Of a stretch of DNA of 64,000 nucleotides, positions 33,714-41,910 are shown piece by piece (position 1 is the first letter of the stretch; each line of letters opens with the position of its first letter). The translations under genes and the position numbers were made by a program. Under the pieces are notes generated by a model. The model saw nothing but the letters and a program-made list of their open reading frames with translations, was not told the DNA's origin and did no database searches. The DNA is from Microbaculum marinum (GTDB lineage: Bacteria; Pseudomonadota; Alphaproteobacteria; Rhizobiales; Tepidamorphaceae): the NCBI RefSeq assembly GCF_042646165.1, contig NZ_JBHRTC010000021.1; one strand, written 5' to 3'.

Positions 33714-34997
33714 TCAACTCTCGCTCCATCTGCATTGATCGAACAACACCAATCCCGGCCGCCTTGGCCAATTCATCCAGGCGGCGTTTTCGTGACCATC
33801 GATCCGGAAGCCCGGCATAGTCTCCAGCACGTCCCACGCCAGTCCGCCCCCCTTCTGGGCTGCGCCGACCGTCAGGCGGTATTCTCCCGGGATTAGCGGC
33901 AGGGGACCGGCGTTGCAGCGCACTGTGCGCCGGCCCGGCCCGCCGGTGAAGGCGAAGCCGGAGTCACCCGAGGCCAGTGTGGTGATCGCTTCGAGCTGCT
34001 CGTTGAAAACGTTGATGTTGACGATGCCTTCCTCGACCCGCCGCTTCAGATCGAGGTCCACCTCGATGACGATGTCTTCGCCGAAGGCTGCCGTCCCCGC
34101 CCCGAATGGCGCGCCGCAAACCCGTACGCCGGCAATGTCGGCATGTCCTTCGTTGCGATGCGGACGGCGGTAGGCGGCGGGATCACCGCCGGCCGTTGCC
34201 GGCTGGTGCGTCATCTTCAGGAACTGCCCGACGATATCGCGACTCAGCCCTTCCGCGTTCAGTCGGCCCTCGACGAGGAGTATGGCGCGGCTGGTCAGGG
34301 CAACCACGGAAGGCAAGTTGTGGCTTACAAACAGCACCGTCCGGCCCTCGTCGGCCACGTCCTGCATCTTGCCAAGGCACTTCTTCTGGAAGGCCACGTC
34401 GCCGACCGCGAGGACCTCGTCGATGATCAGGATTTCGGGATTCAGATGGGCGGCGACGGCAAAGGCCAAGCGTACGTACATGCCTGATGAATAGCGCTTC
34501 ACCGGTGTGTCGAGAAAGCGCTCTATCTCCGCGAAATCGACAATCTCGTCGAACCGGCCCCTGATTTCCGCCCGGCTCAGACCCAGGATCGCGCCGTTGA
34601 GGAAGATGTTTTCGCGGCCGGTCAATTCCGGGTGGAAGCCGGTGCCCACCTCCAGAAGGCTGGCCACACGGCCCCGAATGACCGCCCGGCCGGTGGTCGG
34701 CTCGGTGATGCGCGACAGGATCTTCAGCAAGGTGCTCTTGCCTGCGCCGTTGCGGCCGATCACGCCCACCACCTCGCCTCGCCGGACGTCGAACGCGACG
34801 TCGCGCAGCGCCCAGAACTCCTCGATCTGGTCGCCGCTCACGAGCTGGCGCCCCCGGCTCATGTCGATCACGTGGCGCGCCGCGCGCCGGGCCTTGCGAC
34901 CCAGCATCTCGCGGAAGGTCTCCGCAGCGCTTGCCTGATGACCGATCAGATAGCGCTTGGAGAGATTCTCGACGCTTATGGAGATGTCGTCCGGTAT
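33714..34997 (-). CDS. wzt: ABC exporter ATPase Wzt with C-terminal glycan-binding domain; apparent ATA start
   Basis: The ATPase domain is complete: ISVENLSKRYLIG, Walker A GRNGAGKST, ELTGRENIFLNG, signature YSSGMYVRLAFAVA, Walker B ILIIDEVLAVGD and the H-loop SHN. From about residue 275 the Wzt_C beta-sandwich follows (EDIVIEVDLDLKRRVEEG, PLIPGEYRLTVGAA). It powers export of the finished lipid-linked chain. Homology runs back to codons directly after the permease stop (TGA at 35001-35003), giving TIPDDISISVENLSKRY, but no ATG, GTG or TTG lies there. ATA at 34997 is where ATG would be expected. The first standard start (ATG 34907) would delete the first beta strand. I mark ATA as the probable start (427 residues). 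Confidence 0.88.
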   Translation of the reverse strand: MPDDISISVENLSKRYLIGHQASAAETFREMLGRKARRAARHVIDMSRGRQLVSGDQIEEFWALRDVAFDVRRGEVVGVIGRNGAGKSTLLKILSRITEPTTGRAVIRGRVASLLEVGTGFHPELTGRENIFLNGAILGLSRAEIRGRFDEIVDFAEIERFLDTPVKRYSSGMYVRLAFAVAAHLNPEILIIDEVLAVGDVAFQKKCLGKMQDVADEGRTVLFVSHNLPSVVALTSRAILLVEGRLNAEGLSRDIVGQFLKMTHQPATAGGDPAAYRRPHRNEGHADIAGVRVCGAPFGAGTAAFGEDIVIEVDLDLKRRVEEGIVNINVFNEQLEAITTLASGDSGFAFTGGPGRRTVRCNAGPLPLIPGEYRLTVGAAQKGGGLAWDVLETMPGFRIDGHENAAWMNWPRRPGLVLFDQCRWSES

Positions 34998-35000
34998 GGT

Positions 35001-35822
35001 TCAGATCACATCGGCGAACGAGCGTTCCAGCTTGCGGAACTGCCAGACCCCAACCCACAATAACGCGGCGATCATCACCGCGCTGATGATCAGGCTCTGC
35101 GGATAGAGCGGCGCTTCGCCTCCCAGGACGGCCCAGCGGAAGCCGTTGATGACTCCCACCATGGGATTGATCGAATAGAGCAGCCGCCAGGATTCGGGGA
35201 TGTTGTCGAAGGCGAACCCGACGGGGGAGATATAGAGCCCGAACTGGACGATGAACGGGGTCACGTAGCGGAAGTCACGGTAGCGCACATTCACTGCCGT
35301 GATCCATAGCCCGGGCCCGAGCGCGGCCAGGAAGGCCATGAGGACGAGCGCCGGCAAGGTGAGGATGCGCCAGTCCGGCGCGTAACGGTAGGCGACCATC
35401 AGTACCGCCAGGATGACCAGGCCGATCAGCAGGTCGACGATCGAGACGATCACCGTGGCCGTCGGCACGATCATCCGCGGGAAGTAGATCTTGCTGACAA
35501 GCGACGTATTGCTGACCAGGCTGCTTGCCGCATCGGACATCGCCGTGGAGAAGAACATCCACGGCAACATTCCGGCCAGCACCATCAGCGCATACGGCGC
35601 GTCTCCCACGCTGGCAAGCCCGGCCACCCGGTGGAAGATCACGGTCAGGATGGACACCGTCAGGACCGGACGCAGAACCGCCCAAGCCACGCCGACAGCG
35701 GTCTGGCGGTAGCGTACCGCAAAGTCGCGCCAGGCGAGGACCTGAAACAGCTCCCGATATCGCCACAGATCGCGCCAGTAGTTCCGCTCGGTACGGCCGG
35801 CTTCGATAACGACTTCTTTCAC
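35001..35822 (-). CDS. wzm: ABC exporter permease Wzm
   Basis: 273 residues with six predicted membrane spans. The ABC-2 type polysaccharide exporter pattern is clear: YRELFQVLAWRDFAVRYRQT, VGVAWAVLRPVLTV, NTSLVSKIYFPRMIVP, AALGPGLWITAVNVRYRDFR and SPVGFAFDNIPESWR. Wzm moves undecaprenyl-linked polysaccharide across the inner membrane with Wzt. Its TGA stop is separated by only three bases from the ATA that seems to begin wzt. GTG start at 35822. Directly upstream is the GHMP kinase. Confidence 0.95.
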   Translation of the reverse strand: MKEVVIEAGRTERNYWRDLWRYRELFQVLAWRDFAVRYRQTAVGVAWAVLRPVLTVSILTVIFHRVAGLASVGDAPYALMVLAGMLPWMFFSTAMSDAASSLVSNTSLVSKIYFPRMIVPTATVIVSIVDLLIGLVILAVLMVAYRYAPDWRILTLPALVLMAFLAALGPGLWITAVNVRYRDFRYVTPFIVQFGLYISPVGFAFDNIPESWRLLYSINPMVGVINGFRWAVLGGEAPLYPQSLIISAVMIAALLWVGVWQFRKLERSFADVI

Positions 35823-35831
35823 ACGCCGTAC

Positions 35832-36812
35832 CTAGTGAACGAAAATGATCTTGCTGCCCTGAGAGGCAAAGCGGAACGGCGTTTCGCGAAGGCGGCCCAA
35901 GACCCGCCGAACCGCCTCCTGGTGCGCCTTCGGAACCAGAAACATCAGAAAACCGCCGCCGCCCGCACCGAGAACCTTTCCGCCCTGTGCGCCGGCGGCG
36001 ATCGCTGCATCATAGGCCTCGTCGATGATCTTGTTGGTCACGCCGCTATTGATCGTCCGCTTGATGTGCCAGGCCTCGTGCAGGAACGGGCCGAGATTGT
36101 CGATTTCGCCTCTGCAGATCTCGTCGTAAGCGGCCTCGGCCAGATGCACGAGTTGACCGGTCGCGTTGGTTCGAGCGCCCGGCCGCGAGACCTCGTCTGA
36201 CTGCTCCTTCAGGAGCGGCGAGGCCGAGCGCGTCTGCCCGGTGTAGAAGAACAGAAGCCGATCCTGCAGAGCGGACAACAGGTCCGTCGCGCAGATCACT
36301 TTCTGGACGTCCACCGTATCGTCGGCATTGAATCGGATGAAGTTGAATCCGCCGAAGGCCGCGGCATACTGGTCCTGCTTGCCGATCGGCTCTCCGCACC
36401 GATCGATCTCGATGACGCAGCTCTCCCTTGCAAGGCTCTCGGCGCTGGCGTGCCGTCCGAGATAGGCGTGCAATGCGTTCAGCAGTCCGACCGTGAACGA
36501 ACTGGACGAGCCGAGCCCGGTCCCCTTGGCCGGAATGTCGGCAACCGAGGTGATTTCTATCCCGCCTTCGATCCCGGCATGCTTGAGCGCCTCGCGCACA
36601 AGGGGATGCGCCACTTCGGCAGCGCTAGGGACTTCCTCCGTGCGCGAGTAGCTGACCCGAACGGCGTCGTCGAACTTGCGGCTGACCGTAACGTAGACCG
36701 CGTGGTCGATGGTTGTGGACAGCACCGCGCCGCCGTGCCGGCGGTAGTAGGGCGGCAGATCGGATCCGCCGCCGAGGAAGCTCACCCTTAGGGGCGTGCG
36801 CGAAATGATCAC
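35832..36812 (-). CDS. hddA: GHMP kinase, D-glycero-alpha-D-manno-heptose 7-phosphate kinase type
   Basis: 326 residues from GTG at 36812, whose GTGA overlaps the stop of the HddC-GmhB gene. It has ISRTPLRVSFLGGGSDLPPY, the ATP motif GTGLGSSSSFTVGLLNAL (about 97-114), KQDQYAAAFGGFNFIRF and LGAGGGGFLMFLVP. These are the family patterns of HddA, which phosphorylates C1 of D-glycero-D-manno-heptose 7-phosphate in the GDP-heptose route. The neighbouring gmhA, HAD phosphatase and nucleotidyltransferase supply the other steps. The overlap suggests coupled expression. Confidence 0.92.
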   Translation of the reverse strand: MIISRTPLRVSFLGGGSDLPPYYRRHGGAVLSTTIDHAVYVTVSRKFDDAVRVSYSRTEEVPSAAEVAHPLVREALKHAGIEGGIEITSVADIPAKGTGLGSSSSFTVGLLNALHAYLGRHASAESLARESCVIEIDRCGEPIGKQDQYAAAFGGFNFIRFNADDTVDVQKVICATDLLSALQDRLLFFYTGQTRSASPLLKEQSDEVSRPGARTNATGQLVHLAEAAYDEICRGEIDNLGPFLHEAWHIKRTINSGVTNKIIDEAYDAAIAAGAQGGKVLGAGGGGFLMFLVPKAHQEAVRRVLGRLRETPFRFASQGSKIIFVH

Positions 36813-38149
36813 GGGGGTGTGCTTGCCAGGACTATCTCGGCGGCCTCGCCGAGGTCTGCGGCCACATGGTTCGGGACCGCAGCGTACTTTCCGTCTTTTC
36901 CGGCAGCTCCGGTTCTCACCAGGATGGATCTCAGTCCTGTCCGCCGCGCAAATTCGATGTCGGCCGTCCGGTCCCCGACCATCCACGAGCGGCCGACATC
37001 GAGCGGATGATCGCGCCGCGCCCGCTCGAACATCCCCGTTCCCGGCTTGCGGCAATCGCATGGGCCCTTCAGTTCCGGCCGCTCGCCGGGAAAGCCACTG
37101 TCCGGATGGTGCGGGCACAGATAGATGTCGTCGAGGTAGGCACCGTGCTTGCCGAGCTCCCACGCGAGCCTTCGATGGATGGTGTCCACCTCTTCCTCGC
37201 AGGCGTCGCCTCTGGCGATTACCGGCTGATTGGTGACCATCAGAAGGCGAAAGCCGCCGTCCCTCAGCCTGCGAAGAGCCCGTCCGGCCCCCGGCACCAG
37301 TTCCAGTTCGTCGTGGGAGGCGAGGAATCCTCGCTCCTCGTTGATTGTCCCGTCCCGATCTAGGAAGACGGTGGGCGCCGGCAGGTGCGCCGCGCCGCGG
37401 TCCAGCTTGCCGTCCCTCAAGTCCCGCGTCACCTGTTCCAGCCGGTCCGGCGTTCCCATGTCCTTGACGTATTCCCGCGACCGGTAGGCCAGAACCCTCC
37501 GTCCCGAAACCCCCAACGGGGCGAGCACGTGCTGCATGAAGTCGCGATTTCCGCCCCGCCCAATCGACCGCAACGCGTCGCGCCGGGCGACGTAAAGTGC
37601 AGCGTTGACCAGGTTGGGAAGAAACACCCCTTCCGGATGTGGGTAGCGGTAGACGGCCACCACCCATCCCTGCTCGTCGATTTCCAGCAGATCGGAATCG
37701 TGGGGATGATCGTTGGGATGGACAAACGTCGTGAAATCGGCTGTCCGTTCCACGTGCCGCCGCCCCATCGCGGCCAGGTCCACCGCGAGCATCACGTCCC
37801 CATAGACGATGAAGAAATGCTCCGGCAGTGTGTCGAGAGCCTGCAGCACCGCGCCGGCAGTGCCGAGGGGAGTTGTCTCGACCTCGACCTTCACGCGGAG
37901 ACCGAAACGGGAGCCATCACCGACAAACGCTGCGATCCGGTGTGCCAGATGGCCGGCAAAGATCGTCACCGCTTCAATTCCCGATGCCGCTGCACATTCC
38001 AGTTGATGCTGCAGGACGGGCTTTCCTCCAACGGCCACGAGGGCCTTGGGCAGATCGTCAGCGACCCCGGCCATCCGCGTGCCCCTGCCGCCGGCCACGA
38101 TGGCGAGATGACGGACAGGGGCGCTTAGAGGCGCTTCAGACAAGGACAT
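36809..38149 (-). CDS. Fused heptose-1-phosphate nucleotidyltransferase (HddC type) and HAD heptose bisphosphatase (GmhB type)
   Basis: 446 residues. The N-terminal nucleotidyltransferase domain (about 14-245) has LAIVAGGRGTRM, LPKALVAVGGKPVLQHQL, FFIVYGDVM and LVNAALYVA. The C-terminal HAD domain (about 258-440) has VFLDRDGTINEE (nucleophile Asp about 264, Asp 266), MVTNQP, the zinc-binding CPHHPDSG and CDCRKPG, and MVGDRTADI. In most species these are separate proteins. Here one chain would remove the C7 phosphate and then add the GMP group. ATG at 38149, overlapping the upstream SDR gene by 14 bases. Confidence 0.92.
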   Translation of the reverse strand: MSLSEAPLSAPVRHLAIVAGGRGTRMAGVADDLPKALVAVGGKPVLQHQLECAAASGIEAVTIFAGHLAHRIAAFVGDGSRFGLRVKVEVETTPLGTAGAVLQALDTLPEHFFIVYGDVMLAVDLAAMGRRHVERTADFTTFVHPNDHPHDSDLLEIDEQGWVVAVYRYPHPEGVFLPNLVNAALYVARRDALRSIGRGGNRDFMQHVLAPLGVSGRRVLAYRSREYVKDMGTPDRLEQVTRDLRDGKLDRGAAHLPAPTVFLDRDGTINEERGFLASHDELELVPGAGRALRRLRDGGFRLLMVTNQPVIARGDACEEEVDTIHRRLAWELGKHGAYLDDIYLCPHHPDSGFPGERPELKGPCDCRKPGTGMFERARRDHPLDVGRSWMVGDRTADIEFARRTGLRSILVRTGAAGKDGKYAAVPNHVAADLGEAAEIVLASTPP

Positions 38150-39122
38150 CGGAGCGCTGCTGTCCGAGAGCGGCGGCAGACAGTTCGTCGATTGCCCGCA
38201 GCACTGCGGCGTCCGAACTGAGCGAAGGCCGCCAACCAAGCCCGGCCAGACGCGCAGTGGAGAACCGGAATTTCGGAACGTCGCCGATCCAACCGCGATC
38301 GCCGCCTTCATATCGAATGGCTGCGCCGGGCGCGACGCGCGCGACTGTCTGTTTTGCAATGAAGGCTACGCTCGTCCCCTCCCCCTCCGGGGCGATGTTG
38401 AAGACATTCCGACGTCCCTGCGCGTTGGCCACCACGAATTCCATCGCGGATATCAGATCCGATACATGGAGATAGGGCTTCGTCTGCGTCCCGTCGCCCA
38501 GGACCCTGAGCTCCACCGGAGACATCTTCAGACGCGATATGAAGTCGAAAATTGCGCCGTGCGTTGCCCGATGTCCAACGACGTTGGGGAAACGACAGAT
38601 CCATATCCGGTCCAGCCACGCTTCTGCGGCGGCGCTGAGCAGTGCTTCGCCAGCAAGTTTCGCGGCTCCGTAGTTGGAGATCGGCAGCAATGGGCCGGAA
38701 TCTTCCTCCAATTGCCCGGCTCTTTCGCCGTAGACGGCTGACGTCGATGCGAAGGCCACGCACCGGACGCCAAGGTCACGGGCGGCCTCCAGCACACTGA
38801 ACGTGGTCATCAGGGTCCGGCTGAAGTCGACCGTCGGATCGCTCACTCCGGCGGCAATATCGCTGTTGGCGGCCATGTGCCAGATCATGTGGGGGCGACC
38901 GCCCCACTCTGCTGCGGCCCGGAGCGTCTGGATCGCGGCCTCGCGCTGACTGCAATCGGCCTCAAAGAAGCGAAATCCGGGATTCCGGTGCGCATTCTCG
39001 AGATGCTCTAGTCGTCCCAGCGACAGATCGTCGGCCCCGCTGACCTTGTGGCCCGCACGCAGAAGGCTGTCCGCGAGGTGACTGCCGATGAAGCCGGCCA
39101 TGCCGCTAATGAAATGATGCAC
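38136..39122 (-). CDS. NAD-dependent SDR epimerase/dehydratase of the heptose module
   Basis: 328 residues from GTG at 39122 (MHHFISGMAGFIGSHLAD in register with usual SDR starts); a TTG at 39131 is an alternative. It has the NAD motif SGMAGFIGSH (Met in place of the usual first Gly after SG), FASTSAVYG and the catalytic SNYGAAKLAGE Tyr-x3-Lys. Also present are RFPNVVGHRATHG and GDGTQTKPYLHVSD. It lies between gmhA and the HddC-GmhB fusion, so it may act on GDP-heptose (epimerisation or 4,6-dehydration), but a different substrate cannot be excluded. Confidence 0.85.
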   Translation of the reverse strand: MHHFISGMAGFIGSHLADSLLRAGHKVSGADDLSLGRLEHLENAHRNPGFRFFEADCSQREAAIQTLRAAAEWGGRPHMIWHMAANSDIAAGVSDPTVDFSRTLMTTFSVLEAARDLGVRCVAFASTSAVYGERAGQLEEDSGPLLPISNYGAAKLAGEALLSAAAEAWLDRIWICRFPNVVGHRATHGAIFDFISRLKMSPVELRVLGDGTQTKPYLHVSDLISAMEFVVANAQGRRNVFNIAPEGEGTSVAFIAKQTVARVAPGAAIRYEGGDRGWIGDVPKFRFSTARLAGLGWRPSLSSDAAVLRAIDELSAAALGQQRSDVLV

Positions 39123-39140
39123 CCTACCCAACCCGTCCGA

Positions 39141-39734
39141 TCAGGCGGCGTCGGTCTTGTCGGCGGCGCCGACCGGATTCGCGTGCAGCCATTGCATGCA
39201 GATGTGGCCGACCACGAGTTGCAGATCCTCAACGATTTGCATGTCGTCTACCGGAAAGTGGATCGCGTGCTGCGCCAGCGCCTTGCAGCGGCCTCCGGAA
39301 AAGCCGAGCACGGCGAAGGTCTTCAGCCCCATCGAATTCGCCGTCTGCAGCGCCTTCACGACGTTCGGCGAGTTCCCGCTCCCCGACAGGACGATCAGAA
39401 TATCGCCGGGATCGCCCTTCACCCGGATCTGTTCCGAGAAGACGTTCTCGTAGCCGGTGTCGTTACCCAGGCATGTGAGTACCGCGGAATTGGCGCTGAG
39501 CGCTTCGACCCTGAGACCCTTGCCGTTGGCGATACCGGCGCCGTAGATCAGGTCATTGGCGAGATGGATCGCGTTGGCAGCGCTGCCGCCGTTTCCGCAC
39601 AGGTACACGCAGCGCTGCGACGTCCACGTATCTCTCAGGGCTTCCGCCAAGGGAGATATCTGGTCCATCGCATCGAACTGCAGCGCCTTCGCAAGCCGGT
39701 CGGCATACGACCTGATGTGTTTGTCGATCGTCAT
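39141..39734 (-). CDS. gmhA: Sedoheptulose 7-phosphate isomerase (GmhA type, SIS domain)
   Basis: 197 residues, the usual GmhA size. The SIS fold has YLCGNGGSAANAIHLANDL, SANSAVLTCLGNDTGYENVFSEQI, LIVLSGSGNSPNVVKALQ and IVEDLQLVVGHIC. These match the active-site Ser and Glu/His regions of GmhA, which converts sedoheptulose 7-phosphate to D-glycero-D-manno-heptose 7-phosphate. It is the first of four consecutive heptose genes and would commit carbon to GDP-heptose for this glycan. ATG start at 39734. Confidence 0.93.
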   Translation of the reverse strand: MTIDKHIRSYADRLAKALQFDAMDQISPLAEALRDTWTSQRCVYLCGNGGSAANAIHLANDLIYGAGIANGKGLRVEALSANSAVLTCLGNDTGYENVFSEQIRVKGDPGDILIVLSGSGNSPNVVKALQTANSMGLKTFAVLGFSGGRCKALAQHAIHFPVDDMQIVEDLQLVVGHICMQWLHANPVGAADKTDAA

Positions 39735-39815
39735 TCAGCCGGTGTGACGGGTCCGCCTGCCGTCCGCAAGCCCCCAGTTTCCCGGCGGAGGCTCGAAGGC
39801 TCTGCGATCAACGCA

Positions 39816-40661
39816 CTAAACACGGGGCTTCCTGACCTTCACAAACAGGAAGGTGCCGCGCTCGTGGACCTTGCGGGCTATGTAGCTGTCGCTCAGCAGC
39901 GGCAGGACCAGCGCTCTCAATCGCCTCGGCAACGGAACCGCGTCGGCTTCCAGCCCGCATAGCGAAACCTCGACATCGTCGGTGAACGTACGACAGAGGT
40001 TCGAGATCGAATCCCTGGTGAAATATCTCGCCAGAAAGCCGTCGGTACTCCTCCACAACTGCTCGTCCAGGGATTTCCCGAACCAGAATCCCGCCAGGTA
40101 CCGGGTCGCGATCACCGTATACGCCTGCATCCCCTCCAGATTGTAGACCATGAACCGGAGCTCCCCGCCCGGCTTCAGCGCGCCGATCAGGTTTCGCAGC
40201 ACGACGCCGGTGCGGGCCGAATGATGTATGACGCCCCACGACCAGATGAAGTCAAATTCGTCGATCGCCTGCAGATGTTCAGCGTCCAGTTCGCTGACCT
40301 CGGCGTCCAGCCCCTTCTGGCGGAGTCTGGTGCGGGTTGCCTCGACCGACTTCGGCGAAATGTCGAGAGCGGTCACATCAGCACCGGCCCGGGCCATCAG
40401 CTCGGTGTGGAGCCCCATTCCGCAGCCTACTTCCAGGACTTTCTTGCCCGACAACTCCTCGAACGGAATGATCCTGTCGAAGGGCTGCTTGTCATGTGCG
40501 AAATGCCGTGCCGAGGCAATGAAGCGCTGATCGATCTCGGCGAACCACTCGGGGGAAAACTGCTCCTTTTCCACCTTGTCGGTCCAATCGTAGGACATGG
40601 TGTTCTCGGTCCACCATGTCTTGTTGCCCTGCTGGGCCTGAGCCGGCGCACCGACGAGCAT
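39816..40661 (-). CDS. Class I SAM-dependent methyltransferase
   Basis: 281 residues from ATG at 40661; a GTG at 40730 also lies in frame. The KTWWTENTMSYDWTDKVEKE opening is of a kind often seen in these proteins, so the ATG at 40598 within it is probably too late. SAM site KVLEVGCGMGLHTELMARAG, VTALDISPKSVEATRTRL, FIWSWGVIHHSARTGVVLR and LKPGGELRFMVYN; TRDSISNLCR follows. It lies between gmhA and a GT4 gene. Probably an O-methyltransferase for glycan or heptose, but no specific evidence is seen. Confidence 0.85.
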   Translation of the reverse strand: MLVGAPAQAQQGNKTWWTENTMSYDWTDKVEKEQFSPEWFAEIDQRFIASARHFAHDKQPFDRIIPFEELSGKKVLEVGCGMGLHTELMARAGADVTALDISPKSVEATRTRLRQKGLDAEVSELDAEHLQAIDEFDFIWSWGVIHHSARTGVVLRNLIGALKPGGELRFMVYNLEGMQAYTVIATRYLAGFWFGKSLDEQLWRSTDGFLARYFTRDSISNLCRTFTDDVEVSLCGLEADAVPLPRRLRALVLPLLSDSYIARKVHERGTFLFVKVRKPRV

Positions 40662-40745
40662 CTCCGCTCGCGCCTTCCCGGTCCCTCGCTCAGCCGCCTT
40701 CACGATTGCGCCCGCTCCATCGCCAAACACCGCCGCCGAAGGTTG

Positions 40746-41813
40746 TCAGAGCAGGCGCGCACGGCCGGCCGCCTGACGAAATCGATCGGCAAACGCGGTG
40801 AATGAGAAATTGTCCGCCCAGTGCTGGAACGCCCCGCGTGACAGCCGATCATGGAGTCCGTCGTCTGCAAGAATGTCAACGATCTGTTCGACCAGGAGAT
40901 CCGGATCCGAACGGCTCACGGAATAACCGGTCACGCCGTCTCTGTTGACTTCCTGCGAAGCATCTTCAAGCGAAGTCAGAACAGGTACGCCGTAGCTCAT
41001 GGCCTCGGCAAAGACCAGCCCGAAGCCCTCGACCCGGCTGATCATGGCGAACAGCCGCGCCCGCATGTAGAGTTCGCTCACCGCCCCGTCTGGCAGATAA
41101 CCCAATACCCGGATCGTGTCCCTGACCGGTGAGGCAGAGACGAGCGACCGGAGCCTTTCCAGCTCGCTCCCACCCCCGACAAAGCAGAGCTTGGCCTCGG
41201 GGACCCGGCCGACGACCTTCGGCCACACATCGATCAGGACGTCCTGGCCCTTGTCGAACAACTCGTCATTGCGGCCGACGAAGAGGACGATCTTCTCGTT
41301 TCCCGAAGTCGGAGGCATGCGGCCGGCGCCATCGATGTCGCGTTCCGTCCCCAGCCAGCACACCTGCAGATTATGCAAGCCGGGAATGCTTTCGTTCAGT
41401 CTGGACAGCGTGTGATTGCTGTTCACGAACACGGCGTCGGCTCGCCGGATGGCGTCGGCATAGTCAGGTCTCAAATTTTCGCGCCAGACTTCCCAGCCGT
41501 GTACCCACAGGGCGTAGGGTTTCTTCGCCAGTGCCAGGAGCCGGTGGGCACGCGCGGTTCCCGGGAAGTCGTAGAAAACGAGATCGGAACCCATGGCATG
41601 GGCCGTATGGGCGGCGAGGAACGGCAAACGCCTTCCGGAGAAGGGCCTCGTCTCCACTCCGGCGATCGTCGTGGCTTCCGTGTCCTGCACGGCAAAAGCG
41701 CCGGCAACGCTGGTATCCTTCCGCAGCGCCAGCAGCGTGAGCCGCGCGCACCGGGCGATCCCTCCGGACCCGGGCGACAGGAACTGTGCAGCGACATGAA
41801 CCGTCTTTGTCAT
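40746..41813 (-). CDS. Glycosyltransferase family 4 (GT-B)
   Basis: 355 residues. The N-terminal half has TVHVAAQFLSPGSGGIARCA and YALWVHGWEVWRENLRPDYA. The C-terminal half has IVLFVGRNDELFDKGQDVLID, LCFVGGGSELERLRSL, and the donor-site MISRVEGFGLVFAEAMSYGVPVL with E-x7-E. ATG at 41813. A 97-base gap to the asparagine synthase-like gene shows no clear signal. The sugar transferred is unknown; proximity to the heptose and fucose modules gives two candidates. Confidence 0.89.
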   Translation of the reverse strand: MTKTVHVAAQFLSPGSGGIARCARLTLLALRKDTSVAGAFAVQDTEATTIAGVETRPFSGRRLPFLAAHTAHAMGSDLVFYDFPGTARAHRLLALAKKPYALWVHGWEVWRENLRPDYADAIRRADAVFVNSNHTLSRLNESIPGLHNLQVCWLGTERDIDGAGRMPPTSGNEKIVLFVGRNDELFDKGQDVLIDVWPKVVGRVPEAKLCFVGGGSELERLRSLVSASPVRDTIRVLGYLPDGAVSELYMRARLFAMISRVEGFGLVFAEAMSYGVPVLTSLEDASQEVNRDGVTGYSVSRSDPDLLVEQIVDILADDGLHDRLSRGAFQHWADNFSFTAFADRFRQAAGRARLL

Positions 41814-41910
41814 CTACGGCTTTGATTGAATTCGATATTCCAGCCCGCTCGTCGTCCGGACTCCGACTGCAGCACCCGTATACGTCGCAACTGTTCAGCG
41901 TGCGCCGCAC

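Noticed and set aside
33714..34997. wzt as a pseudogene because it lacks a standard start.
   Set aside because: All ATPase motifs and the C-terminal domain are intact and in frame, and the partner permease is intact, so a rare start or base error is more likely than decay.
35705..35716. A perfect 12-base ops match (GGCGGTAGCGTA) on the plus strand.
   Set aside because: It is antisense inside wzm and is explained by codons for the conserved Arg-Tyr-Arg of the permease; it is not in transcript orientation.
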